Shown: piece after piece, positions 9,090 through 17,893 of the stretch
Layout of the letters: the number at the start of each line of letters is the position of its first letter
How positions within the stretch are numbered: position 1 is the stretch's first letter
NCBI RefSeq assembly: GCF_030296555.1
Contig: NZ_AP027728.1
Location: 2,046,001-2,110,000 of the forward strand
Source of the DNA: Microbacterium suwonense
Lineage (GTDB): Bacteria > Actinomycetota > Actinomycetes > Actinomycetales > Microbacteriaceae
DNA length: 64,000 nt
Reading direction: 5' to 3'
The notes under the pieces: model-generated
The model's input: the letters and a program-made list of their open reading frames with translations, nothing else
What the model was told of the DNA's origin: nothing
Databases searched by the model: none
Position numbers and translations under genes: made by a program

Positions 9090-9884
9090 TCAGAGCAACG
9101 TGCGCAGCGCGATCGCCAGTCCCCCGTCATCCACGACCGCGGTCTCTTCGCCTGCTGCCGCCTTCACCTCGTCAGGGGCCTGGCCCATCGCCACCGCCCG
9201 GCCGCCACCGGCGAGCGCCCAGGCGAACATGCCGAGGTCGTTGCGGCCGTCGCCCGCGACGAACACTTCCCGTCCCGCTGTGCCGAGTTCGGCGCGCACC
9301 CGCTCGAGGGCAGTGCCCTTGTCGACGCCGCGCGGCGCGATGTCCAGCCAGGCGGTCCAGCCGATCGCGTAAGAGACCTCGTTCAGCCCCACTTCGGCGA
9401 CCAGCTGCTGGAAATCCGCCTCGTCGTGGGACGGTGAGACCACCACCACGCGTGAGACCGGCTGCGAGACCAGTTCCTCGAACTCCACCTCACGGCCGCC
9501 GTCGAGCGTCCAGTCGTCCAGCACCGCGGTGTACAGCCGCTGACCCGACTCCAGCTCGACCATGTACCGCGCCTCGGGCAGCCGGTCGCGCAGCAGCGCC
9601 AGCACCGGCGCAGAGTCGAACACCTCGACATGCCAGCGCTGCCATTCACCATCGACCCGGCGCATGATCACGGCGCCGTTCGAGCACACCGCGAACTCCG
9701 CCGTCAGGCCGAGCTCTTCGATGTAGCGCCGCGTGCCGGCCCAGCTTCGCCCGGTGGCGAGCATGACCTCGTATCCGGCGTCGCGTACGTCGGCCACGGC
9801 TTCCAGTACGCCCGGGCTCAGTGTCTCGTCCTGCAGCAGGATGGTGCCGTCGATGTCCAGGCCGACCAGGCCGAGGGCGGTCAC
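9090..9884 (-). CDS. Cof-type HAD-IIB family hydrolase
   Basis: A 264-residue HAD phosphatase. Motif [10 protein letters not shown] (nucleophile Asp at residue 10), motif [10 protein letters not shown], motif III Lys in [11 protein letters not shown] and motif [12 protein letters not shown] are all present, with a C2-type cap in between, as in sugar-phosphate and cofactor phosphatases of the Cof group. The substrate is unknown. It overlaps the stop of serS by four bases, so the two are co-translated, an arrangement common beside serS in actinobacteria. Confidence 0.88.
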   Translation of the reverse strand: MTALGLVGLDIDGTILLQDETLSPGVLEAVADVRDAGYEVMLATGRSWAGTRRYIEELGLTAEFAVCSNGAVIMRRVDGEWQRWHVEVFDSAPVLALLRDRLPEARYMVELESGQRLYTAVLDDWTLDGGREVEFEELVSQPVSRVVVVSPSHDEADFQQLVAEVGLNEVSYAIGWTAWLDIAPRGVDKGTALERVRAELGTAGREVFVAGDGRNDLGMFAWALAGGGRAVAMGQAPDEVKAAAGEETAVVDDGGLAIALRTLL

Positions 9885-11215
9885 TCCGCAACCTGCGCGT
9901 CGGCCGCGGGGGCCGGCTCGTCAGCATCCGCCTGATCGGGGTCCACCCAGCCGAGCGGACGCAGCACCTCGATGCCGCCCAGGTACGGACGCAGCACCTC
10001 GGGCACCACGACCGAGCCGTCCGCCTGCTGGTGCGTTTCCAGCAGCGCGACGATCCAACGCGTGGTGGCCAGCGTGCCGTTCAGCGTGGCCACGTTGGTC
10101 GTCTTCGCGCCCTCCTCGGGGCGGTAGCGCACGTCCAGTCGGCGGGCCTGGTACGTGGTGCAGTTGGAGGTCGACGTCAACTCTCGGAAGGCATCCTGCG
10201 TGGGCACCCACGCCTCGATGTCGAACTTGCGCGCCGCGCTGGAGCCCAGGTCTCCCGCGGCGACATCGATCACCCGGTATGACAGCCCGAGCGCGGTGAG
10301 CATCTGCTCCTGCAGGGCGACCAGGCGCTCGTGCTCGGCCTCGGCATCCTCCGGCGTCGTGTACACGAACATCTCCAGCTTGTTGAACTGGTGCACCCGG
10401 ATGATGCCGCGGGTGTCCTTGCCGTGCGAGCCGGCCTCGCTGCGATAGCACGTGGACCAGCCCGCGTAGCGCAGCGCGCCATCGCTCAGATCGACGATCT
10501 CGTCCTTGTGGTAGCCGGCCAAGGGCACCTCGCTGGTGCCGACCAGATAGAGATCCTCCTTGTCGAGGTGATACACCTCGTCGGCGTGCTCACCGAGGAA
10601 TCCGGTGCCCTGCATGATCTCCGGTCGCACCAGGGTCGGCACGATCATCGGCGTGAACCCGTTCTGCAGCGCCTTGTCGAGCGCGAGGTTCATCAGTGCG
10701 ATCTCCAGCCGCGCGCCGATCCCCTTCAGAAAGTAGAACCGCGCACCCGAGACCTTGGCCCCACGCTCCATGTCGATGGCGCCCAGCAGCTCGCCGATCT
10801 CCAGATGATCGCGCGGAGCGAAGTCGAACGTCGGGATCTCGCCCACGCGACGCAGCTCGACGAAGTTCTCCTCGCCGCCCGACGGGACGCCGTCGATCAC
10901 GACGTTCTCGATGCGTGACAGAGCGGATGCCGCAGCATCCGCCGCCTCGTTCGCCGCCTGCTGCGCATTCTTGACGTTCTCGGCCAACTGCTTGGCCTGC
11001 GCGACCAGCGCCGCCTTCTCGTCCTTCGGCGCCTTCGCGACGGTCTTCCCGAAAGCGTTCTGCTCGGCACGCAGCGACTCGAACGCGTTCAGAGCGTCGC
11101 GCCGCGATCGGTCGGCCTCGATCGCCGCATCCACGGTCTCAGGGGCGTTGCCGCGGGCGATCTGCGAGCGGCGGACGAGCTCAGGCTGGTCGCGGAGAAG
11201 GGCGAGATCGATCAT
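9881..11215 (-). CDS. serS: Seryl-tRNA synthetase
   Basis: A 444-residue class II synthetase of normal length that charges tRNA-Ser. The N-terminal helical hairpin (residues about 30-105) that grips the long variable arm is clear, followed by the catalytic core with [43 protein letters not shown], motif 2 [14 protein letters not shown] and motif 3 [10 protein letters not shown]. An acidic/alanine-rich extension of about 18 residues follows the core. It forms a unit with the HAD hydrolase and lies near tRNA-Ser(TGA). No T-box-like leader was found in its 139-base upstream gap. Confidence 0.97.
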   Translation of the reverse strand: MIDLALLRDQPELVRRSQIARGNAPETVDAAIEADRSRRDALNAFESLRAEQNAFGKTVAKAPKDEKAALVAQAKQLAENVKNAQQAANEAADAAASALSRIENVVIDGVPSGGEENFVELRRVGEIPTFDFAPRDHLEIGELLGAIDMERGAKVSGARFYFLKGIGARLEIALMNLALDKALQNGFTPMIVPTLVRPEIMQGTGFLGEHADEVYHLDKEDLYLVGTSEVPLAGYHKDEIVDLSDGALRYAGWSTCYRSEAGSHGKDTRGIIRVHQFNKLEMFVYTTPEDAEAEHERLVALQEQMLTALGLSYRVIDVAAGDLGSSAARKFDIEAWVPTQDAFRELTSTSNCTTYQARRLDVRYRPEEGAKTTNVATLNGTLATTRWIVALLETHQQADGSVVVPEVLRPYLGGIEVLRPLGWVDPDQADADEPAPAADAQVAE

Positions 11216-11237
11216 TCATCAAGTCTACCGAGCGGTT

Positions 11238-11343
11238 CCGTCGTGCCCTCCTGGCGGGGTCTCGGCAGGGCGAGCGGGTCTCGGCGGGGCGAGCGGGCCG
11301 CGGCGGGAGGGTGGGATGAGGCGGGTTGGGCGGGTTGGGTCGT
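11238..11343. repeat. G-rich imperfect tandem repeat between serS and a lipid kinase gene
   Basis: The segment is built from degenerate units such as CGGGGTCTCGGCAGGGCGAG and CGGGTCTCGGCGGGGCGAG, followed by GGCGGGTTGGGCGGGTTGGG. It lies between divergent genes, so both promoters must be inside or next to it. Runs of GGG on one strand could fold as a quadruplex. No convincing -35/-10 pair was recognised. Confidence 0.6.
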
Positions 11344-11354
11344 AGAGTTGCGGC

Positions 11355-12353
11355 ATGTCGGCATCCGGGAGAGAGCGCACGCACGCGGCTCTCGTTCTCA
11401 ACCCCATCAAGGTCGATGCGAAGCGGCTCCGCTCGGCATTGCTGTCGCTGTCGAAGAAGCATGGCTGGGCGCCGCCGCGGTTCTACGAGACCAGCGTCGA
11501 CGACCCGGGGCAGCAGGTCACGCGCACGGCACTCGACGAGGGTGCCGCCGCGGTGCTGGCCGCAGGCGGCGACGGCACCGTGCGGGCGGTGTCCGAGGCG
11601 ATGGCAGGCACTGACGTCCCGTTTGCGATCGTCCCCGGGGGCACCGGCAACCTGTTCGCACGAAACCTCGGTCTGCCGCTGCTGGACCCCGAGAAGATGA
11701 TGGATGCCGTGTTCACCGGCTTCACGCATCCGGTGGACATCGGCTGGGCAACCCTGACGCGTGAGGATCGTTCCGAGAGCGAGCACGGGTTCGTCGTGCT
11801 CGCCGGCATGGGGCTGGACGCGGACATGATCGCCAACACCCGCTCGGATCTGAAGAAGACGGTCGGCTGGGTGGCGTACCTCGACGGCGCAGCGCGGTCG
11901 CTGCCCGGCGCGAAGCCGTTCCGCGTCGTGTACCAGCTCGACGACGGCAGACTGCACTCCGCCAAGGTGCACAGCATGCTGTTCGCGAACTGCGGCGCTC
12001 TGCCCGCGGGCATAGCGCTGATGCCGGATGCATCACTGGACGACGGCACGATGGACATCGCCGTCATCCAGCCGACCGGGCCGCTGGGCTGGCTGGGCAT
12101 CTGGCGCAAGGTGTGGTGGGACAACTCGGTGCTGCGGCGTTCTCGTGCCGGGCGTCGCGTGCTCGAACGGCGCGGCAGGAACTCCTCCATCCGCTACCTG
12201 CGCGGGAGCACTGCCGAGGCGGCGATGGTCTCGCCCACCTCGATCGAGCTCGACGGCGACGAACTGGGCACCGCCGTACGGATGTCCTGCCGCATCCAGC
12301 AGGGCGGGCTGAGCATCGTGCTGCCCGCCGGCCACGACGTCTCACGCTTCTGA
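11355..12353 (+). CDS. Diacylglycerol kinase family lipid kinase
   Basis: A 332-residue protein with the DAGK/YegS/BmrU fold: N-terminal LVLNPIKVDAKRL, nucleotide-binding AAGGDGTVRAVSEAM, and VPGGTGNLFARNLGLP. A C-terminal beta domain contains DGTMDIAVIQP and ELDGDELG. Members phosphorylate diacylglycerol, undecaprenol-like lipids or sphingosine-like lipids at the inner membrane face; the precise lipid is not predictable. The gene ends beside palindromic repeat copy 2, which separates it from a converging lipoprotein gene. Confidence 0.9.
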   Translation: MSASGRERTHAALVLNPIKVDAKRLRSALLSLSKKHGWAPPRFYETSVDDPGQQVTRTALDEGAAAVLAAGGDGTVRAVSEAMAGTDVPFAIVPGGTGNLFARNLGLPLLDPEKMMDAVFTGFTHPVDIGWATLTREDRSESEHGFVVLAGMGLDADMIANTRSDLKKTVGWVAYLDGAARSLPGAKPFRVVYQLDDGRLHSAKVHSMLFANCGALPAGIALMPDASLDDGTMDIAVIQPTGPLGWLGIWRKVWWDNSVLRRSRAGRRVLERRGRNSSIRYLRGSTAEAAMVSPTSIELDGDELGTAVRMSCRIQQGGLSIVLPAGHDVSRF

Positions 12354-12365
12354 CCGTCCTGACAG

Positions 12366-12431
12366 CCCGTCTATATGGCGCTCATGCACGGGTGCACCGG
12401 CGTGTCGCGTGCACGAGCGCCATATAGACGA
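12366..12431. repeat. Palindromic repeat, copy 2 (GTCTATATGGC family)
   Basis: The left arm GTCTATATGGCGCTCATGCA and its mirror, ending GCGCCATATAGAC, pair over 21 of 22 bases around a short GC-rich loop. The element fills the gap between two converging genes and would act as a bidirectional terminator-like hairpin, though without a T tract. It is the cleanest of the four copies. Confidence 0.9.
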
Positions 12432-12446
12432 GTGGGTGGGAGGAAC

Positions 12447-13184
12447 TCAGCCGATGACGTCGATCTCCGCGTCGAGGTGGTCGCCGGTGAGGGTGAGCGG
12501 AAACGGCGAATCGCCGGCACGTGGTTCGGGGAGCGTGATCGCCGTCACCCGGGGCGCCAGGTCCATCGTGCAGACGCGTTCCGGGCTCGCGAATGTGACC
12601 GTGGCACCGGCATCCGTCATCGCCACGTCCTCGACGACGGGCGGGCAGGTGGACGATCCCCAGGTCAGCAGCACGATTCCGGTGTCGTCGAACCAGCCGG
12701 CCGACGGCACGCCCACCGGCTCGGGATTCTCGATCACGTCCGATTCGAGCACGGCCAGGATCGCCTCGCCGGAGACGTCGCCGTACGCGGCGTCGATCGT
12801 GACCTGCTTCGTGACGTCGACGCCCTCGGGCACGGCGATCAGGGTCGCACGCGGCACGAGGTCGTCGGTGCAGATCGCCTCGGCGTCGCCCTGGTCGACG
12901 AGCGTCACCCGGATGGTCTGCCCGTCGGCCTGCGCGTCCGCCTGACCGGGACGGCAATCAGATGACGACGAACCCCAGGTGACGATGCCGATCGAGTGCC
13001 CTGCATCCAGCCAGGCGACTTCGATGTCGTTCGCGGTGTGCTCGGAGGGGCCGCTCCCGGCATCCGACCCACTGGTGCTGGTCGGTGCCGGGGATGCCGG
13101 CGTGGTCGCGCACCCGGCGGCAAGCAGCGCCACTGCGGCGAGCGCGAGGGCGGATGGAAGCAGGCGGGATCGCGAGAGGCTCAT
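12447..13184 (-). CDS. Lipoprotein with duplicated domain
   Basis: A signal peptide of about 25 residues ends in the lipobox LLAAGC, so the mature protein is lipid-anchored on the outer face of the membrane, followed by a Ser/Thr/Pro linker. The rest is an internal duplication: GIVTWGSSSSDCRP ... ICTDDLVPRATLIAVPEG is echoed by LLTWGSSTCPPVV ... VCTMDLAPRVTAITLPEP, each half with two conserved cysteines that could form one disulfide. The start at 13184 (MSLSRSR) is chosen because it gives a normal signal peptide. No known domain was recognised and the function is unknown. Confidence 0.8.
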   Translation of the reverse strand: MSLSRSRLLPSALALAAVALLAAGCATTPASPAPTSTSGSDAGSGPSEHTANDIEVAWLDAGHSIGIVTWGSSSSDCRPGQADAQADGQTIRVTLVDQGDAEAICTDDLVPRATLIAVPEGVDVTKQVTIDAAYGDVSGEAILAVLESDVIENPEPVGVPSAGWFDDTGIVLLTWGSSTCPPVVEDVAMTDAGATVTFASPERVCTMDLAPRVTAITLPEPRAGDSPFPLTLTGDHLDAEIDVIG

Positions 13185-13235
13185 ACCTCTCAGTGTCTCC
13201 GCCGCCGCCTTCATCTCAAAAGCGTCCTGCGCCGC

Positions 13236-14699
13236 TCACTGCAGCGCGGAGGTGAGCCGTGCGAGGTTGTCGAGCACGGTGGAGCGCAGCGGCTGCTGCA
13301 TCCACTCCTCCAGCGTCAGCTCCCGGCTGAGTGCGCGGTACTCGTCCTCGACGATACGCATCTCGTCGACGAACTCCTCACCGCGCACCAGCATGGACAC
13401 CTCCATGTTCAGACCGAAGGAGCGCATGTCCATGTTGCTGGAGCCGATCACCGCCACCTGGTCGTCGATGGTCAGGCTCTTGGTGTGCAGGATGTACGGC
13501 TTCGGGTACATCCAGATGCGGATGCCGGCGCGCAGCAGCGCCTCGTAGTAGCTGCGCTGAGCGTGGTAGACCACGGCCTGATCGCCCTGCTCCGAGACGA
13601 ACAGCTCCACCTGCACACCCCGGTCGACGGCGGCCGTGACCGCCAGCAGCAGCGCCTCGTCGGGCACGAAGTAGGGGCTGACGATCATGATCCGCTCGCG
13701 GGCGGCGTACAGCAGCGCCAGGAACAGGCGCAGGTTGTTCTCGGCCTCGAACCCGGGGCCGGATGGCACGATCTGGCAGCCCAGTTCGCCCTTGCCGATC
13801 TCGACCCTGGTCAGATCGCTGGTGTCGGGCACGCGATCGGTCTCGGCATAATAATCGCTGAGGAACACGGCGTTCAGGCTCGCCACCACCGGCCCGTGCA
13901 CACGCACCATCAGGTCGACCCAGTGCAGACCGCGCTTGATGTTCTTGGGCAGGTTGTACGAGGAGTCGGTGATGTTCTGTGAGCCGAGGAAGCCGACCGT
14001 GCCGTCGACCACGAGAAGCTTGCGGTGGTTGCGCAGATCGGGGCGCTGGATGCGGCCGCGCAGCGGCTGGACGGGGAGCATCAGATGCCAGTCCGCGCCC
14101 ATGGCGTCGAGCCGCCGCAGCGTCTCTCGGTATCGCGGCTTCCAGCGGTTGGCCCAGTAGTCCAGCAGTACGCGCACTGGCACGCCGCGGGCGGCGGTCT
14201 CCTCCATCGCGCGGAAGAAGTTCTCGGTCGATGAGTCGCTCTGCAGGATGTAGAACTCGACGTGCACGTAGTGCTCCGCCCTGCGCATCGCCTCGGCCAT
14301 GTCATCGAGCGACCCCTGATAGTCGCTGATCAGATGCGCCTCGTTGCCGCCGGAGAGCGGCAGCGCCCCGAGTCGCTGATTCATGGCCACCAGCGGCGGG
14401 AACCATTCCGGTGCGTTCGGGCGCAGGGAGCCGAAGTTCAGGTGGCTGGCGGCCTCGGCGATGTACTCGTTGACCTGCTCCTGCTTTCGGCGCCGCACAC
14501 GCGGCAGCTTGGGATTTCCGATCAGCAGGAACAGCAGCACGCCGACGACGGGGATCAGGAAGATCGCCAGCAGCCAGGCCATCGCCGAGGTCGGCCGGCG
14601 GTTGCGCGGCACGACGATGATCGAGACGACGCGCACGCTGAGGTCGATGATGACATAGCCGAGCACAGCCCACCACGGCCATGCATCGATGAAGTTCAC
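13236..14699 (-). CDS. cls: Cardiolipin synthase
   Basis: A 487-residue membrane phosphatidyltransferase of the phospholipase D superfamily. Two N-terminal membrane helices (VLGYVIIDLSVRVVSII and AWLLAIFLIPVVGVLLFLL) are followed by two HKD motifs, HRKLLVVDG and HTKSLTIDD, each with the downstream GSQN/GSSN motif. It joins two phosphatidylglycerol molecules into cardiolipin. The length and order match the bacterial ClsA type. Confidence 0.93.
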   Translation of the reverse strand: MNFIDAWPWWAVLGYVIIDLSVRVVSIIVVPRNRRPTSAMAWLLAIFLIPVVGVLLFLLIGNPKLPRVRRRKQEQVNEYIAEAASHLNFGSLRPNAPEWFPPLVAMNQRLGALPLSGGNEAHLISDYQGSLDDMAEAMRRAEHYVHVEFYILQSDSSTENFFRAMEETAARGVPVRVLLDYWANRWKPRYRETLRRLDAMGADWHLMLPVQPLRGRIQRPDLRNHRKLLVVDGTVGFLGSQNITDSSYNLPKNIKRGLHWVDLMVRVHGPVVASLNAVFLSDYYAETDRVPDTSDLTRVEIGKGELGCQIVPSGPGFEAENNLRLFLALLYAARERIMIVSPYFVPDEALLLAVTAAVDRGVQVELFVSEQGDQAVVYHAQRSYYEALLRAGIRIWMYPKPYILHTKSLTIDDQVAVIGSSNMDMRSFGLNMEVSMLVRGEEFVDEMRIVEDEYRALSRELTLEEWMQQPLRSTVLDNLARLTSALQ

Positions 14700-14823
14700 C
14701 GCCGTCCCCTCTCCGCCCGAGCGACGACCCGCTCTGGATCAGAGTAGCCGTAGCAGCGGACAGCGGTGGTGCGGATGCGTGATGCGGTGCGCAATACGTC
14801 ACGGACGGTGACGACTGCGGCGA

Positions 14824-15000
14824 TCAGGATGCCTTGGGCGGAAGGCCGCGCGCCGCACGCTCCTCGGCCTCGATCTGCGCGTGCACCTTGCGCTCGGTGC
14901 GGTCGGATCGCAGGATGCCGCGCAGCACCATCGCGAAGATCACGCAGATGGCGAGGGTCGGCAGAATGGCCCAGCCCATTGCGACCCAGATGTTGTCCAC
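14824..15000 (-). CDS. Small single-pass membrane protein (58 aa)
   Basis: A short frame starting at GTG 15000 encodes VDNIWVAMGWAILPTL, one hydrophobic helix of about 22 residues (WAILPTLAICVIFAMVLRGI), then a charged tail rich in Arg, Glu and Lys ending GLPPKAS. The codon pattern is strongly coding (third-position GC), there is no competing frame, and it fills the space between cls and DUF4192. This is a typical small actinobacterial membrane protein of unknown role; the ribosome site is weak. Confidence 0.6.
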   Translation of the reverse strand: MDNIWVAMGWAILPTLAICVIFAMVLRGILRSDRTERKVHAQIEAEERAARGLPPKAS

Positions 15001-15121
15001 ACCATCATGCTACGTCACCGTGGCTGTCAATCTCCCTGCACAATCCCGAATCTGCGCGAACTGTGCACAGGTGCTGGGATCCGCGTGTTCGGGCGTCCCC
15101 AGCGCGGGGCACACTCTCGGG

Positions 15122-16240
15122 ATGAGCACCATCATCCATGCCAGAGAAACCGCCGACCTGCTCGGCATCGTCCCGGCCCTGGCCGGCTTCACCCCGCGGC
15201 AGAGCGTCGTCATGCTGCCGTTCCGCGGATCCCGCGCGCACGGCGCAATGCGCGTCGATCTGCCCGATCACGACGTCGATCCGGACGCGTTCGCCGAGAC
15301 CCTGCTGCACGCACTGCTGCAGGTGGACGGCATCGATGCAACCGCGATCGTGGTGTACACCGACGATCATCCGCAATCCGTGCCCGACGGCGTGCTGCTG
15401 CCGCACCTCACCCTCACCGAGGCACTCCTCGACGTGGGCGATCAGGCCGGCCTGCGCATTCTCGAGGCGCTGTGCGTGACTCCGGACGGGTGGGCCGACT
15501 ATCTCGACGAGGAGCCGCACCTCCGCCCGCTCGACGGCATACCTCCCGCCCCCGACGTTCCGGGGCTCGGCGACCTCAGCGGAGACCAGGACGCTGGAGC
15601 GGAGCTGCCGGCCAGCGACCTGGCCGAGCGAGAGCGCGTCGGGCGAGCGCTCAGCGAGGTCGAGCTGTCACTGGAACGACGCCGGCGGGGCGGTCGGCAA
15701 CGGACGGATGCCGAGAATCCGATCCTCCTGGCGGTCGGCGACACCGTTCTCGACGATCTTCCCGCGTTCGCCGAGAGTCTCATCGAGCGTCCGGGCCTGC
15801 AGGACGACTACCGCTGTGCCGCACTGCTGTGGTGTCTGAGCCGGCCGACGCTGCGTGACGCGATTCTCGTGCAGTGGGCGACCGATCAGGAGTTCGGCGC
15901 TCGGGCGCTGGAGGCACAGCGCGATTACTCGACCAGCCATGCTCCGATCCCCGACGAGATCGGCCGCGTGTTCCTCGGCCACGGCGCCCGTCCTGACTCT
16001 GACCGCCTGGGCTGCGCATTGGAGACGGTCCGGCTGGCGGCGGCAAGAGCCCCGCGTCATGCGAAGGCGGGCGCACTCGTGGCAGCGGCCTGGCTGTCTT
16101 GGGCGCTGGGACGCTCCTCGCACGCGGCGAGGTACGTCGACGAGGCGCTGCGCATCGAGCCCGAGCACAGCATGGCGTCGCTGATCTCCACGATGCTCGC
16201 CGCAGCACTGCTGCCCGAGTGGGCGCTGCGACGGCCGTGA
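15122..16240 (+). CDS. DUF4192 domain-containing protein
   Basis: A 372-residue cytoplasmic protein with the DUF4192 pattern: N-terminal ADLLGIVPALAGFTPRQSVV, a hydrophobic IDATAIVVYTDD strand, and a C-terminal helical part ending HAKAGALVAAAWLSWALGR ... YVDEALRIEPEHSMA that looks like TPR-type helices. The family is restricted to actinobacteria and has no known function. The ATG at 15122 is selected; the frame upstream is open but not coding-like. It converges on lysS with a two-base gap. Confidence 0.85.
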   Translation: MSTIIHARETADLLGIVPALAGFTPRQSVVMLPFRGSRAHGAMRVDLPDHDVDPDAFAETLLHALLQVDGIDATAIVVYTDDHPQSVPDGVLLPHLTLTEALLDVGDQAGLRILEALCVTPDGWADYLDEEPHLRPLDGIPPAPDVPGLGDLSGDQDAGAELPASDLAERERVGRALSEVELSLERRRRGGRQRTDAENPILLAVGDTVLDDLPAFAESLIERPGLQDDYRCAALLWCLSRPTLRDAILVQWATDQEFGARALEAQRDYSTSHAPIPDEIGRVFLGHGARPDSDRLGCALETVRLAAARAPRHAKAGALVAAAWLSWALGRSSHAARYVDEALRIEPEHSMASLISTMLAAALLPEWALRRP

Positions 16241-16242
16241 GG

Positions 16243-17799
16243 CTACTTGACCAGCGGGAAGAGGATGGTCTCGCGGATGCCGAGGCCGGTGACCGCCATC
16301 AGCAGGCGGTCGATGCCCATGCCCATACCGCCGGACGGCGGCATGCCGTGCTCCAGTGCCCGCAGGAACTCCTCATCGATGGACATCGCCTCGACGTCAC
16401 CACGATCGGCGAGACGCGCCTGCTCGGTGAAGCGCTCGCGCTGGATGACCGGGTCGACCAGCTCGGAATATCCGGTGGCCAGCTCGAATCCGCGGATGTA
16501 CAGATCCCACTTCTCCACGACGCCGGGGATCGAACGGTGCTCGCGCACCAGCGGCGAGGTGTCGACCGGGAAGTCCATCACGAAGGTGGGACGGGTCAGG
16601 TCTCCCTTCACGAAGTGCTCCCACAGCTCCTCCACGAGCTTGCCGTGGGTGGGGTGCGGAGGCACCTCCACGTCGTTCGCCTCGGCGAACGCGATGAGGT
16701 CCTCCAGGGAGTCCTGCGGGGTGACCGTCCGGCCGGATGCCGCGGACAGCGACTCGTACATCGAGATACGATCCCACTCGCCGCCGAGGTCGTACTCGGT
16801 GCCGTCGGCCCAGGTGACCATGGTGGAGCCGGCGACCGCGACGGCGGCGTTCTGCACGAGCTCCTGGGTGAGCTCGGCCATCTGGTTGTAGTCGCCGTAC
16901 GCCTGGTACGCCTCGAGCATCGCGAACTCCGGCGAGTGGGTGGAATCGGCGCCCTCATTGCGGAAGTTGCGGTTGATCTCGTAGACCCGCTCGATCCCGC
17001 CGACCACCGCGCGCTTGAGATACAGCTCCGGCGCGATGCGCAGGAACAGCTCGGTGTCGAAGGCGTTCGAGTGCGTCACGAACGGGCGAGCGGACGCACC
17101 ACCGTGCTGCACCTGCAGCATGGGCGTCTCGACCTCGAGGTAGTCGTGGCTCGCGAAGGTGGAGCGCAGACTGGCGTTCACGGCGGCGCGGGCACGCACG
17201 GTGGTGCGGGCCCGGTCACGCACGATCAGGTCGAGGAAGCGGCTGCGCACCCGCGTCTCCTCGCTCAGCTCGCCGTACACGTTCGGCAGCGGCAGGATCG
17301 CCTTCGAGGCGATCGTCCAGTCGTCGGCCATGACCGACAGCTCACCGCGGCGACTGGAGATCACCTCGCCGTGCACGAAGACGTGATCGCCCAGGTCGAC
17401 GAGTTCCTTCCACTGCGCGAGCGACTCCTCGCCGACGTTCGCCAGAGACACCATGGCCTGGATGCGTGAGCCGTCGCCGGCCTGCAGTGTGGCGAAGCAG
17501 AGCTTGCCGGTGTTGCGGCTGAACACCACCCGACCGGCGACACCCACGATCTCGCCCGTCTCGGCACCGGCCTCCAGGTCGCCGTACTGCGCGCGCAGCG
17601 CGGGGATGCTGTGCGTGACGGGCACACCGACCGGGAAGGCGCCGCCACCGGCATCCGTCCGGTTCGCGATCAGCTTCTCGCGCTTGGCGAGACGCACGGC
17701 CTTCTGCTCGAACACATCCTCCAGCTCAGCGCGGGCGTCGGCCTGAGCGTCTGAACCTGAGGAGTCGGGCGAGGGGATCGGCGCAGACGCGTCAGTCAT
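16243..17799 (-). CDS. lysS: Lysyl-tRNA synthetase (class II)
   Basis: A 518-residue class II synthetase. An N-terminal extension rich in Ser/Asp precedes the OB-fold anticodon domain (VGVAGRVVFSRNTGKLCFATLQ), then the catalytic domain with motif 1, motif 2 FRNEGADSTHSPEF and motif 3 GMGMGIDRLLM. It attaches lysine to tRNA-Lys. The start at 17799 has AAGGAG at good spacing. lysS commonly closes the fol/pan cluster in related genomes; here it is separated from the DUF2520 gene by DUF2207 and tandem repeats. Confidence 0.96.
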   Translation of the reverse strand: MTDASAPIPSPDSSGSDAQADARAELEDVFEQKAVRLAKREKLIANRTDAGGGAFPVGVPVTHSIPALRAQYGDLEAGAETGEIVGVAGRVVFSRNTGKLCFATLQAGDGSRIQAMVSLANVGEESLAQWKELVDLGDHVFVHGEVISSRRGELSVMADDWTIASKAILPLPNVYGELSEETRVRSRFLDLIVRDRARTTVRARAAVNASLRSTFASHDYLEVETPMLQVQHGGASARPFVTHSNAFDTELFLRIAPELYLKRAVVGGIERVYEINRNFRNEGADSTHSPEFAMLEAYQAYGDYNQMAELTQELVQNAAVAVAGSTMVTWADGTEYDLGGEWDRISMYESLSAASGRTVTPQDSLEDLIAFAEANDVEVPPHPTHGKLVEELWEHFVKGDLTRPTFVMDFPVDTSPLVREHRSIPGVVEKWDLYIRGFELATGYSELVDPVIQRERFTEQARLADRGDVEAMSIDEEFLRALEHGMPPSGGMGMGIDRLLMAVTGLGIRETILFPLVK

Positions 17800-17893
17800 G
17801 TGTGGGGGCTCCTTGCAGAAAGTCCTCACCAGTCTACCGGCGAGCCCGCGCGAGTCCGGTGAAGCCCTGAGGGGTCGGGATAGCCTCGTTGGC

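Noticed and set aside
11216..11354. T-box or other riboswitch ahead of serS
   Set aside because: No specifier loop, AGGGUGG-type T-box sequence or terminator/antiterminator pair was seen; the gap is a G-rich repeat.
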